Below are positions 1 through 6,343 of a DNA stretch of 11,669 nucleotides, piece by piece; positions within the stretch are counted from its first letter, which is position 1, and every line of letters starts with the position of its first letter. Made by a program: the position numbers and the translations under genes. The stretch comes from CAJGDV01 sp036667875 (GTDB taxonomy: Bacteria; Bacillota_I; Bacilli_A; RF39; UBA660), in NCBI GenBank assembly GCA_036667875.1, contig JAVWTD010000039.1, positions 1 to 11,669 on the forward strand, written 5' to 3'. Under the pieces are notes generated by a model. That model made no database searches and was not told where the DNA came from. It saw only the letters and a list, made by a program, of their open reading frames with translations.

Positions 1-867
1 AAGGTTTTTAAGGTGAGTTTAAATGGTGGTTTTACTTGTCCAAATAAAGATGGAAAAGTAGGAACTAAAGGATGTATCTATTGTTCAAAAAGTGGGTCTG
101 GTGATTATGCTGGCAATGTTATAGATGACTTAACAGTTCAATTTGAAAATGTTAAAAATATATTATTAAAAAAATGGCCAAACAGCAAATATATCGGCTA
201 CTTTCAGGCTAATACAAATACTTATGCACCATTAGATATTCTAAAAGAAAAATATGAGAAAATTGTTGGGATAGAAAATGTTGTAGGGCTATCAATTGCA
301 ACAAGACCTGATGCAATTGAAGATAACGTTTATGAATATCTAGAAGAACTTTCTAAAAGAACTTATTTAACTGTTGAATTAGGGCTTCAAACAATTCATA
401 AAAAAACATCTGATTTGATAAATAGATGTCATACATTAGAGGTTTTTGAAAAGTCTGTTTTGGAATTAAGGAAACGTAATATTAATGTAGTAGTTCACAT
501 TATAAATGGGTTACCTTATGAAACTAAAGATATGATGATTGAAACTGTAAAATACTTAAATAATTTAGATATTCAAGGTATTAAGATACATATGTTACAT
601 ATTATAAAGGATACGGTTCTAAGTGATATTTATAGTAAAGAAAAATTCCATGTTTTAAGTAGAGAAGAATACGTTGATATTGTTTGTAATCAATTAAGAT
701 ATCTTAGAAAAGAAATTGTTATAAACCGTATTACGGGTGATCCAAAAGAGTCTGATTTAATTGAACCAACTTGGCTTATAAAGAAGTTTGGAGTTTTAAA
801 TGAAATTGATAAATATATGTTAGAAAATAATATATATCAGGGTGATAAAGTTGAAGAAAAAAAGTAG
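1..867 (+). CDS. TIGR01212-type radical SAM protein, 5' end cut by window edge
   Basis: A radical SAM enzyme of the YtqA-like TIGR01212 family, whose substrate is not known to me. The frame is open to base 1. The codons before the first in-frame GTG (position 13) read K-V-F-K, and the block KVFKVSLNGGFTCPN is the usual interior N-terminal sequence of this family, so the true start lies upstream and the GTG is not the start. Visible are 288 residues against roughly 300-315 for complete members. Counting the GTG codon as residue 1, the [4Fe-4S]/SAM cysteines are C9, C21 and C24 (C-x11-C-x2-C). The block around residues 91-100 (VGLSIATRPD) and the one around 121-127 (VELGLQT) are typical of the radical SAM barrel. 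The C-terminal YQGDK matches the family ending. It is the only plus-strand gene in the window. Its stop lies 7 bases from the stop of the convergent kinase gene. Confidence 0.88.
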   Translation, partial: KVFKVSLNGGFTCPNKDGKVGTKGCIYCSKSGSGDYAGNVIDDLTVQFENVKNILLKKWPNSKYIGYFQANTNTYAPLDILKEKYEKIVGIENVVGLSIATRPDAIEDNVYEYLEELSKRTYLTVELGLQTIHKKTSDLINRCHTLEVFEKSVLELRKRNINVVVHIINGLPYETKDMMIETVKYLNNLDIQGIKIHMLHIIKDTVLSDIYSKEKFHVLSREEYVDIVCNQLRYLRKEIVINRITGDPKESDLIEPTWLIKKFGVLNEIDKYMLENNIYQGDKVEEKK

Positions 868-881
868 AAAAAATCTACTTT
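861..881. terminator. Bidirectional terminator shared by convergent genes
   Basis: The arms AAAGTAGA (861-868) and TCTACTTT (874-881) form an 8-bp stem with a 5-base A loop on the plus strand. On the minus strand the stem runs into a long T tract (CTTTTTTTCTTC), which makes it a good intrinsic terminator for the kinase operon. The plus-strand tail (TATTATAAAA) is weaker. The TAG stop of the radical SAM gene (865-867) lies in one arm and the TAG stop of the kinase (877-875 on minus) in the other. Confidence 0.75.
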
Positions 882-2134
882 ATTATAAAACTTATCCCTT
901 TTTTTTCGTTATGGACTGATATTTCATAACCGAAAATCATGATGGTTTTTTTTACAATTGATAATCCAAGCCCGAACTGTCCTTTTATTCCTTTTTTATA
1001 TGGGGTAAAGATGTCATTCAATATATTAGGGTCTATATTGGGTCCATCATTAAAAAAGCGAATTTTGGAGTTTTTAATACTTATTTTGATACTCTTTTCT
1101 GCGTATCTTACAAAGTTATTTAGCAGATTATCAATAATAGCTTCCCACATATCATAAGTTCCTCTATAAATTACTTTTTTATCAGTAATAGAAACTTCCC
1201 AATTGATATCTGGTCTGATAGCCTTAAATTTCTTTACTGAGGTTTCTATAACTTTTGAAACGTCAGTTGTCTCGTTTTTATAAGAATCTAATTCTTTTAT
1301 ATAATTTAATTTATTTAAATACAGTAAGGAGTGTACTTTTTGTTCTAGTTTATCTACTTGTTCTTCTATTATTTTAATTCCATCTTCTGGTTCTTGTATT
1401 CCGTCTTCTATTCCTTCTATATATGATTTTATAACTGTAAGGGGGGTTTTAAAATCATGTGAAATATTTTGATACATTTGATTTTTATATTCATCTTGAA
1501 CTTTTAGAGTGGTTTTCATATCGTCAATTGAGACTGATAATGAATGTAGTTCATCGTTAAAATAATAGTTTTCTGTTTTTTTGTAATTATCGTTATCGAG
1601 ATTATCTATTTTTGCTTTTATTGCTTCTATTTTTCTAATTTGAAGTTGACTCCATAAGAGTACCAATCCAACTACAATTAGCATTGTACAAAGTAGTATA
1701 GGAAATATTGTATCATCAATATTTTTCTTTATATTATTGATGTAATTATCGTTTGTAAGTGCTATTTTGGTAATATTTTCTTCTTTATCTAGTAAATAAT
1801 AGTAGGTTTTTCCTAGAAAAGTGAATTTACCTTGTTTGTCTTTTAATTTATTTATAATTTGTCTAGGGCTTAATTTAATTATTTTTTTTAGATTGTCAGA
1901 TGCAACGATGTTACCATTATTTGTTATATAAAGAAATGTTACATCTTGGTCTAAACTTTCTTCTATTGCGTTTGAGTTAATTAAATCAAGGGGTTGTCTA
2001 AGCATAAAGTATATATTGTTTTCAAAAACGGGAAGTAATACTTTTGGAAACAAGTATCCAATTGTACTTGTGATTATTCCAAATATTATAATTATTATAC
2101 AAATTAATTGTTGAGATAAGTTAAAGTTTTTCAT
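875..2134 (-). CDS. Membrane sensor histidine kinase (HisKA/HATPase_c type)
   Basis: The sensor kinase of a two-component system, 419 residues. The order is: a membrane helix at about 9-29, an extracytoplasmic sensor domain at about 30-140, a second helix at about 142-161, a HAMP-like or coiled linker, a HisKA helix pair with the H box NISHDFKTPLT (predicted phosphorylated His226, phosphatase-type Thr230), and an ATPase domain. That domain shows an N box near WEAIIDNLLNN (Asn336, Asn340), a G1-like NDGPNI block near 362-367 and a G2-like GQFGLGL block at 385-391. The HDFKTPL form of the H box is common in Firmicutes kinases of the VanS-like class. The ATG overlaps the regulator stop by one base (TAATG) with only a weak Shine-Dalgarno, so translation is probably coupled. 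I cannot name the signal. The sensor region is of about 110 residues with no recognised PAS or Cache signature, and neighbouring envelope proteins make an envelope cue plausible. Confidence 0.93.
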   Translation of the reverse strand: MKNFNLSQQLICIIIIIFGIITSTIGYLFPKVLLPVFENNIYFMLRQPLDLINSNAIEESLDQDVTFLYITNNGNIVASDNLKKIIKLSPRQIINKLKDKQGKFTFLGKTYYYLLDKEENITKIALTNDNYINNIKKNIDDTIFPILLCTMLIVVGLVLLWSQLQIRKIEAIKAKIDNLDNDNYKKTENYYFNDELHSLSVSIDDMKTTLKVQDEYKNQMYQNISHDFKTPLTVIKSYIEGIEDGIQEPEDGIKIIEEQVDKLEQKVHSLLYLNKLNYIKELDSYKNETTDVSKVIETSVKKFKAIRPDINWEVSITDKKVIYRGTYDMWEAIIDNLLNNFVRYAEKSIKISIKNSKIRFFNDGPNIDPNILNDIFTPYKKGIKGQFGLGLSIVKKTIMIFGYEISVHNEKKGISFIIK

Positions 2135-2793
2135 TAAGTAAGTCTATATCCAAAGCCGTATAATGTGTTTACTCTTAACTTTGGCATTTTTTTTCTTAGT
2201 CTTCTTACTAAATCATCAACTACTCTATCACTTCCATAATAGTCATTACCCCATATTTTCAAAAGGATATCTTCTCTACTATATGATTTAGTTTTATTGT
2301 TAACAAGCATAATTAATAAATCAAATTCAAGGGTAGTTAGTTTGATTTCTGATTCAAATTCATGGACTGTTCTTTTTTCTAAATCTATATTATAGGTTTC
2401 ATAATTTAATAAAATGGATGCTTTTTTATAGACTCTGTCTAGTAGTTTATGTACTCTAAGTACTAGTTCTTTAGGAGAATAAGGTTTGGTAACATAATCA
2501 TCACTTCCAAGTTCTAGACCTATTATTTTGTCTAAGTCTTGATCTCGTGCTGATGTAAATATAACTGGTACGTCTACGTTTGTTTCTCTTATTTTTTTAA
2601 TTATATCGTAGCCACTTATATTGTCTCCTAACATGATATCTAGAATCCATAAATCTATGTGTTCTTTAGAAACAGTTTCTATTGCGTCAGTTCCATTAAA
2701 TTTAGAAATAACATTATATCCTTCATGTTGTAAATAATTTTTTATTAAATTATTTAAATCTTTTTCATCTTCCACTAAACAAATATTATACAT
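2134..2793 (-). CDS. OmpR/PhoB-family DNA-binding response regulator
   Basis: The transcription factor partner of the downstream kinase, 219 residues, a usual length for the family. The receiver domain (1-120) has the acidic pair Glu8/Asp9, phospho-acceptor Asp52 in LDIML, Thr80 in FTSAR and Lys103 in the KPY motif. The winged-helix effector domain (about 128-219) has TTLEFDLL, a recognition helix around VVDDLVRRLRKKM (191-203) and a wing ending in VNTLYGFGYRLT, an equivalent of the usual VRGVGYRL. The start ATG is preceded by GAGGTG (2804-2799) at a good distance. It overlaps the kinase gene by one base. The upstream region carries three direct repeats with an 11-base period, of the kind bound by PhoB/PhoP-class dimers, so it probably regulates its own operon. 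Its other targets are not visible. The neighbouring surface-protein genes are candidates by position only. Confidence 0.95.
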   Translation of the reverse strand: MYNICLVEDEKDLNNLIKNYLQHEGYNVISKFNGTDAIETVSKEHIDLWILDIMLGDNISGYDIIKKIRETNVDVPVIFTSARDQDLDKIIGLELGSDDYVTKPYSPKELVLRVHKLLDRVYKKASILLNYETYNIDLEKRTVHEFESEIKLTTLEFDLLIMLVNNKTKSYSREDILLKIWGNDYYGSDRVVDDLVRRLRKKMPKLRVNTLYGFGYRLT

Positions 2794-2831
2794 GTTTACA
2801 CCTCATTAGTAGTTCCTATTTTCTTATATAA

Positions 2832-2867
2832 TCACCTCCGTATAATAGTTTTACTTTTTTTGTTCAT
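2832..2867 (-). CDS. Possible 11-residue leader peptide upstream of the response regulator
   Basis: An ATG at 2867 lies 5 bases after a strong GGAGG (2877-2873) and opens the mini-ORF MNKKSKTIIRR, ended by TGA at 2834-2832. The TGA overlaps a second GGAGGTGA motif. If translated, ribosomes terminate exactly on the next Shine-Dalgarno, 39 bases before the regulator ATG. It is not in frame with the regulator. The strong ribosome binding site, the length and the basic composition support a leader peptide, but there is no comparative evidence. A non-functional chance ORF is possible. Reading TGA as Trp would extend it to 23 codons ending just before the regulator start, but no other gene here supports that code. 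Confidence 0.35.
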   Translation of the reverse strand: MNKKSKTIIRR

Positions 2868-2880
2868 TATCACCTCCAAC

Positions 2881-2910
2881 AATTACATTATAGAATAAAT
2901 TTATGTAATT
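2881..2910. repeat. 8-bp inverted repeat over the -10 region
   Basis: AATTACAT (2881-2888) and ATGTAATT (2903-2910) are perfect inverted copies 14 bases apart. The left arm overlaps the TATAAT box and the right arm contains the third direct repeat. It could be an operator for a second, dimeric regulator or a by-product of the direct repeats. Confidence 0.4.
2887..2892 (-). promoter_or_regulatory. Candidate -10 box of the two-component operon
   Basis: A perfect TATAAT reads 2892 to 2887 on the minus strand, about 95 bases before the regulator ATG and about 20 before the mini-ORF ATG. At a 17-base spacer the -35 position reads AAAATA, which is not a -35 element. This fits an activator-dependent promoter. 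The direct repeats at 2904-2931 sit just where such an activator would bind. Confidence 0.5.
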
Positions 2911-2931
2911 ATTTTGTTAGAAGTGTGTAAA
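2904..2931 (-). promoter_or_regulatory. Three 11-base-period direct repeats, candidate response-regulator operator
   Basis: On the minus strand the hexamers TTTACA (2931-2926), CTAACA (2920-2915) and ATTACA (2909-2904) are each separated by exactly 5 bases. All fit NT(T/A)ACA. This is the geometry of PhoP/OmpR-class boxes (known for the B. subtilis PhoP TTAACA-N5 repeat), and the block sits immediately upstream of the -10 box. Autoregulation is an inference, and AT-rich DNA raises the chance rate of such matches. Confidence 0.45.
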
Positions 2932-2944
2932 ATTATGGGAGGTT

Positions 2945-2970
2945 AGAAAAAGTAGACAATTGTCTACTTA
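2945..2970 (-). terminator. Intrinsic terminator of the Ig-like surface protein gene
   Basis: A perfect 20-bp palindrome with arms AAGTAGACAA (2950-2959) and TTGTCTACTT (2960-2969) follows directly on the TAA stop. On the minus strand it ends in TTTTTC. It separates this gene from the two-component operon. Confidence 0.8.
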
Positions 2971-4521
2971 TTCAGATGGAGTTGATACAGGTGGTTCAGT
3001 TACAGTTATTGCTTTTGAAATAAATGTAGTCTCTTTTCCTGCATAGTCTGTTGCTTTTACCCAAAGGTAATAGTCTCCTTTTATAGTTGGTATATCTTTA
3101 ACTAATCCATCAAGTCCTAGTGGATTTATTAAAGTTGGTTCTATGCTTGCGTTTTCTGTCCATCCATAAACTACTTCTTTAATTAAAGAATCATCATTTA
3201 CATTTACTTTATTTAAGTTATAGTCAAAAGTAATGGCTGGATTTATAAAGTCAATTATAAAGTCTGCTACAATTGGTGTATTATTAACTACTACTGTTAG
3301 TTTATAAACTCCTGCATTTACAATTGCTTGGTTGAATGCGTAGCCTACTTGTTCTTCATAAGTTTTAGTTAAAACGTTAAGTTTTTCTAGTTTATATGAA
3401 TCATATTTTGCAGTTGCTTCTGGTGTTGCAGTTACTTCAGTTGTAAATACCATGTTGTTCATAGGATTTACAAAGAATGGTGCTACTACGAAGTTTTTAA
3501 CGGTAGTATTTCCTGCTTTGTCTATTGCTGTTGCAATATAAGATCCTGCTTTATCGATTTTGTTAGCTCCAACAAATGTGTTTATTACATTTCCTAAAGA
3601 GTCAATTTCTTCAACTTTAAATGAGTTTAAGTTTGTTTCTACTATGTCAAATAATACGATAGCAAAATTTTTGTCATTAACTCCATTTATTAGTGGACTT
3701 GTTAAATCGATTACAAAGTTTAATGTTGCTTGTTGATTATGTTTATCAATTACTATTAATTCATAGTTTCCTTCTTCTTTTAGAGTGTCTCCAAAGATAT
3801 AAGGAATTACTACTGTATCTTTTTTAAGAATAACTTTTTCTACTGTTCCTTGTGCTAATTTTGGTGTTAATTCTTTATAGAATCCACTAATGTTATTAAA
3901 TACTGGAGCAGCTGGAATAGTTGGTTCTTGTTTTTGTGGTGGTGCTTGGTAATAGTAAACAACATAAGGTTTAGGTGCTTCTACTACTTCAATAGGTTTT
4001 TCTATTTCTTCTTTTTTCTTTCCTACTGTAGACACGGTAATTTCTTTGGTTGTTTTTTTACCATTTATATCTTTAATAGATATTTTATAAGATTTATTTT
4101 TTGTAGCAGTAAATTTAATTTCTACTTCTGTTTTACCATTATAATTCATAATAGTACCATCTTCAAGTGTAACTGTTTTAAGTCCCACTTTAGATTTGAT
4201 TTTAACTTTAACTAAAACTGTACCATCTTCATTGCTTGTTACATTTTTAGAAACATAGATTTTGTTATTACTACTTGCTTCTTCTTTTTTATTGTCAATA
4301 ATTTTATTTCCAATAAAAGCTCCTCCTACTAGGAAAACTAGTAAAAGTGCAATAACAATCCAGATTTTATCATCTGAGTTCTTTTCTACCATGTCTTTAG
4401 ACATAGTTTCTTTTTTTGGTGCAACCTTAGGTGCCTCTACTTTTTTAGGTTTCTTTGGTTGTTCAACTGGTTTTTTTACTACTTTTTTTGTAGCTTCTTT
4501 TTTTGAAGTTTCTTTCTTCAT
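2968..4521 (-). CDS. Membrane-anchored protein with Lys-rich cytoplasmic tail and Ig-like repeats
   Basis: I do not recognise this 517-residue protein as a named family. The first 52 residues are a Lys/Pro/Ala/Glu-rich tail (18 Lys, 9 acidic), followed by a single hydrophobic helix (about 53-71). The positive tail before the helix predicts N-in, C-out topology. The extracytoplasmic part has a beta-rich domain at about 88-165 and a Tyr/Pro-rich linker (about 170-206). Repeating Ig-like units follow, with the recurring pattern G-x-Y-x(5-7)-D-K-x-G/N and then a hydrophobic strand (starts near Gly251, Gly326, Gly404 and Gly482, a period of 75-78 residues). DKAGN at 334-338 and DYAGK at 492-496 are typical of bacterial Ig-like or invasin-type domains. 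There is no LPXTG motif and no lipobox, so the helix is the likely anchor. The start is supported by GGAGG (4532-4528) 6 bases upstream. A structural or adhesive envelope role is likely, but the ligand is unknown. Confidence 0.85.
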   Translation of the reverse strand: MKKETSKKEATKKVVKKPVEQPKKPKKVEAPKVAPKKETMSKDMVEKNSDDKIWIVIALLLVFLVGGAFIGNKIIDNKKEEASSNNKIYVSKNVTSNEDGTVLVKVKIKSKVGLKTVTLEDGTIMNYNGKTEVEIKFTATKNKSYKISIKDINGKKTTKEITVSTVGKKKEEIEKPIEVVEAPKPYVVYYYQAPPQKQEPTIPAAPVFNNISGFYKELTPKLAQGTVEKVILKKDTVVIPYIFGDTLKEEGNYELIVIDKHNQQATLNFVIDLTSPLINGVNDKNFAIVLFDIVETNLNSFKVEEIDSLGNVINTFVGANKIDKAGSYIATAIDKAGNTTVKNFVVAPFFVNPMNNMVFTTEVTATPEATAKYDSYKLEKLNVLTKTYEEQVGYAFNQAIVNAGVYKLTVVVNNTPIVADFIIDFINPAITFDYNLNKVNVNDDSLIKEVVYGWTENASIEPTLINPLGLDGLVKDIPTIKGDYYLWVKATDYAGKETTFISKAITVTEPPVSTPSE

Positions 4522-4547
4522 ATTAATCCTCCCCTATCGTTAAAACC

Positions 4548-4553
4548 ATTATA
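4548..4553 (-). promoter_or_regulatory. Candidate -10 box of the Ig-like protein gene
   Basis: TATAAT reads 4553 to 4548 on the minus strand, about 15 bases before the GGGGAGG ribosome binding site, giving a short leader. No convincing -35 hexamer is seen (TTTTAT at a 17-base spacer), so this is a modest call. Confidence 0.45.
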
Positions 4554-4615
4554 TCTTATTTTACAAAGGAATAAAAGAGTTTTTAGTTAAAAAAAGTAAG
4601 TTTTTGCTTAGTTAT

Positions 4616-4648
4616 AGTAAAAAAACAAGATTTTAACCAATCTTGTTT
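4616..4648 (-). terminator. Intrinsic terminator overlapping the end of the 3-helix membrane protein gene
   Basis: The arms AAACAAGATT (4623-4632) and AATCTTGTTT (4639-4648) form a 10-bp stem with a 6-base loop. On the minus strand the hairpin runs into TTTTTTTACT. The upstream arm is made of the last sense codons (Asn-Lys-Ile) and the TAA stop lies in the loop. Confidence 0.82.
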
Positions 4649-6237
4649 ATTTCTTTTAACTCTGTTTCACCTTTATAAGAGATTTTTAAGGTATCTCCTA
4701 CTTTTAGGAAAGGTAACTTTGATTTAGAAACCTTTATTGATACATAGTATTTATTGTCTGATTCATCAGTAATAAAATAATAAGTATTACTAGATATTGT
4801 TGCTGTTGATATTGTTTTTATTGTTATTGTTTTTTTAGTTAGTTCAGAGTCTGCTATTTCAATATCTCCTAGGTATGCTTGGGCTGCTGCTTCTATTCCT
4901 TTACTAGCGTCTGTTACGGCTACTTTTTGGTAATCTAATACGTCTACAAAGGCATACATTTTTACAAGTCCTGCATTATCTTTAAGTGATATTAGGTAGG
5001 TTGCTTTATTGTTTAAGTTTATTAATAATGGAAATGTTGGTGTATAGTTCATTTGTTGAACTTGACCTTTAGCACTTCCCATGGCACTTGTTTCTTGTGC
5101 TCCAGGAACAGCATAAAATTTAGTTTCTTTGGTTCTCATATTAGATAAGATAAAACCTAAATTTGCTTCATCACTTGCAACGGATGTTATTCCTGTATAT
5201 AAGTATACATCATCGTTCATTAAAGTATAGTTATATCCTTCAGTTGATTTAACTACATTTTTTTGTCCGAATAATGAGTTTATGAATCCACTTGTATATA
5301 ATCCCCAATCATTAAGTTGTTCTATTATCATTGAGGCACTATAAACGTGGTCTACCCATCTTGGCACATCTTTAACTTTATAGTATTTAGATTCTCCTGT
5401 AATTGGATTAAGGATGATTAGTCCTTCTACATCTCTTTTTAGTTCAATTCCAGAAAATTTTAGGGTTGGAATTATCCAGTATGGGTTTCCTTCATTATCT
5501 AGTTCAAAAGATTCTTCTCCGAAAAATTTAGTTGGATATGTAAATCTTAATTTGCGGTCTAAGTTTTTCATTATCATTGCAGATGGCATGTATTTCATAC
5601 CTTCTTTTAATTTTACTAATTTAGACTTTCCATTAACTGAATTAACGGTAATATATCCTTTAACTCCTTTTTTATAATTGGCAAGATATTTAAAGAATCC
5701 ATTGTATTCAAGTGGGGTTACTCTAACAATTTCGTTATTATAGTTTATTTGAGTATATAAGTCTGATACGTAGAATTGACTTACTAGTTCTGGCATTTGT
5801 CCCATTACTCTGTCTCCTAGTTTTTGACTTGAGTTTTTATCTAGTAATGGTAAATGGTCAAAATTAACCTTTTCTACATCTTTTAAGAATTCTTCTGATT
5901 TATCAACTTTTATTCTGTTAGCGTAGCTTTTTGAATTAAATATTGGTGAAAAGAAGAAATTAATAACGATAATTGCCATTATTAAAACTCCAATTGAACC
6001 TGTTAAGTAAGTTATAATTTTAATATTATCTACTAAAGATCCTTTTTCATTAATTCCAGTAATTGTATTTAAGAATATATAAATACCTATTATTGATATA
6101 ATATAAACCCAAAAGCCTATGCTTTGAATATTTAATGCTGGTAATGCTATAAAGTATATTATAAATGCTAACAATAGTGTTACCAGGATATTAATTAAAT
6201 TGAATTTATTTCTTTGTTCTATGATTATTTTTTTCAT
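4633..6237 (-). CDS. Conserved-looking membrane protein of unknown function, three helices plus large extracytoplasmic domain
   Basis: 534 residues from the ATG at 6237. An ATG 12 bases further upstream (6249) is rejected because it lies in the ribosome binding site GGAGGT (6247-6242), which is well placed for 6237. Three hydrophobic helices lie at about 13-34, 41-60 and 74-100. The remaining 430 residues are soluble and probably outside the cell. A PepSY-like strand pattern occurs at about 271-287 (GLIILNPITGESKYYKV), followed by a Trp/Tyr-rich segment (PRWVDHVYSA, WGLYTSGF) and a middle block around 335-430 (YTLMNDDVYLYTGITS; YLISLKDNAGLVKMYAFV). The C-terminal 70 residues look like a small beta barrel with FLKVGDTLKISY. 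I recall similar uncharacterised proteins in Clostridia but can give no function. There is no transporter or enzyme motif that I can recognise. It is a monocistronic unit between two terminators and is next to the Ig-like surface protein. Confidence 0.85.
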   Translation of the reverse strand: MKKIIIEQRNKFNLINILVTLLLAFIIYFIALPALNIQSIGFWVYIISIIGIYIFLNTITGINEKGSLVDNIKIITYLTGSIGVLIMAIIVINFFFSPIFNSKSYANRIKVDKSEEFLKDVEKVNFDHLPLLDKNSSQKLGDRVMGQMPELVSQFYVSDLYTQINYNNEIVRVTPLEYNGFFKYLANYKKGVKGYITVNSVNGKSKLVKLKEGMKYMPSAMIMKNLDRKLRFTYPTKFFGEESFELDNEGNPYWIIPTLKFSGIELKRDVEGLIILNPITGESKYYKVKDVPRWVDHVYSASMIIEQLNDWGLYTSGFINSLFGQKNVVKSTEGYNYTLMNDDVYLYTGITSVASDEANLGFILSNMRTKETKFYAVPGAQETSAMGSAKGQVQQMNYTPTFPLLINLNNKATYLISLKDNAGLVKMYAFVDVLDYQKVAVTDASKGIEAAAQAYLGDIEIADSELTKKTITIKTISTATISSNTYYFITDESDNKYYVSIKVSKSKLPFLKVGDTLKISYKGETELKEINKIG

Positions 6238-6241
6238 AATT

Positions 6242-6247
6242 ACCTCC
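6242..6247 (-). promoter_or_regulatory. Ribosome binding site that fixes the start at 6237
   Basis: GGAGGT (6247-6242) stands 4 bases before the ATG at 6237. The first in-frame ATG (6249-6247) overlaps this site, so it cannot be the true start. Confidence 0.85.
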
Positions 6248-6278
6248 ATAAATAGTATATCACTAAAAATATAAGGTT

Positions 6279-6284
6279 AGTATA
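6279..6284 (-). promoter_or_regulatory. Weak candidate -10 box for the membrane protein gene
   Basis: TATACT reads 6284 to 6279, just after the terminator of the preceding operon. A second candidate is TGATATACT (6262-6254), an extended -10 form, but it would put the transcript start almost on the ribosome binding site. Neither has a clear -35. Confidence 0.3.
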
Positions 6285-6289
6285 AATTT

Positions 6290-6323
6290 CACAAAAAAGA
6301 GGAAAAATAATTTCTCCTCTTTT
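6290..6323 (-). terminator. Intrinsic terminator of the ackA-nrnA operon
   Basis: The arms AAAAGAGGA (6295-6303) and TCCTCTTTT (6315-6323) form a 9-bp stem with an 11-base loop, 20 bases after the phosphoesterase stop. On the minus strand the 3' arm ends in CCTCTTTTTTGTG, giving the T tract. Confidence 0.8.
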
Positions 6324-6343
6324 GTTATGATTTATTTAAGTGA

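Noticed and set aside
939..1157. Plus-strand open frame inside the kinase gene
   Set aside because: It lies opposite the ATPase domain, which is clearly coding on the minus strand.
2786..2867. Use of code 4 (TGA as Trp) to extend the mini-ORF to 23 codons
   Set aside because: All larger genes here use TGG for Trp and none has an in-frame TGA. The TGA also belongs to a Shine-Dalgarno-like motif.
2968..3030. Sortase signal at the C-terminus of the Ig-like protein
   Set aside because: The C-terminus (EPPVSTPSE) has no LPXTG, hydrophobic helix or basic tail. Anchoring is by the N-terminal helix.
3928..4543. Plus-strand frames rich in Phe/Leu opposite the Lys-rich tail and Ig-like gene
   Set aside because: Phe runs are the reverse complement of Lys codons. 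There is no ribosome binding site or family signal.
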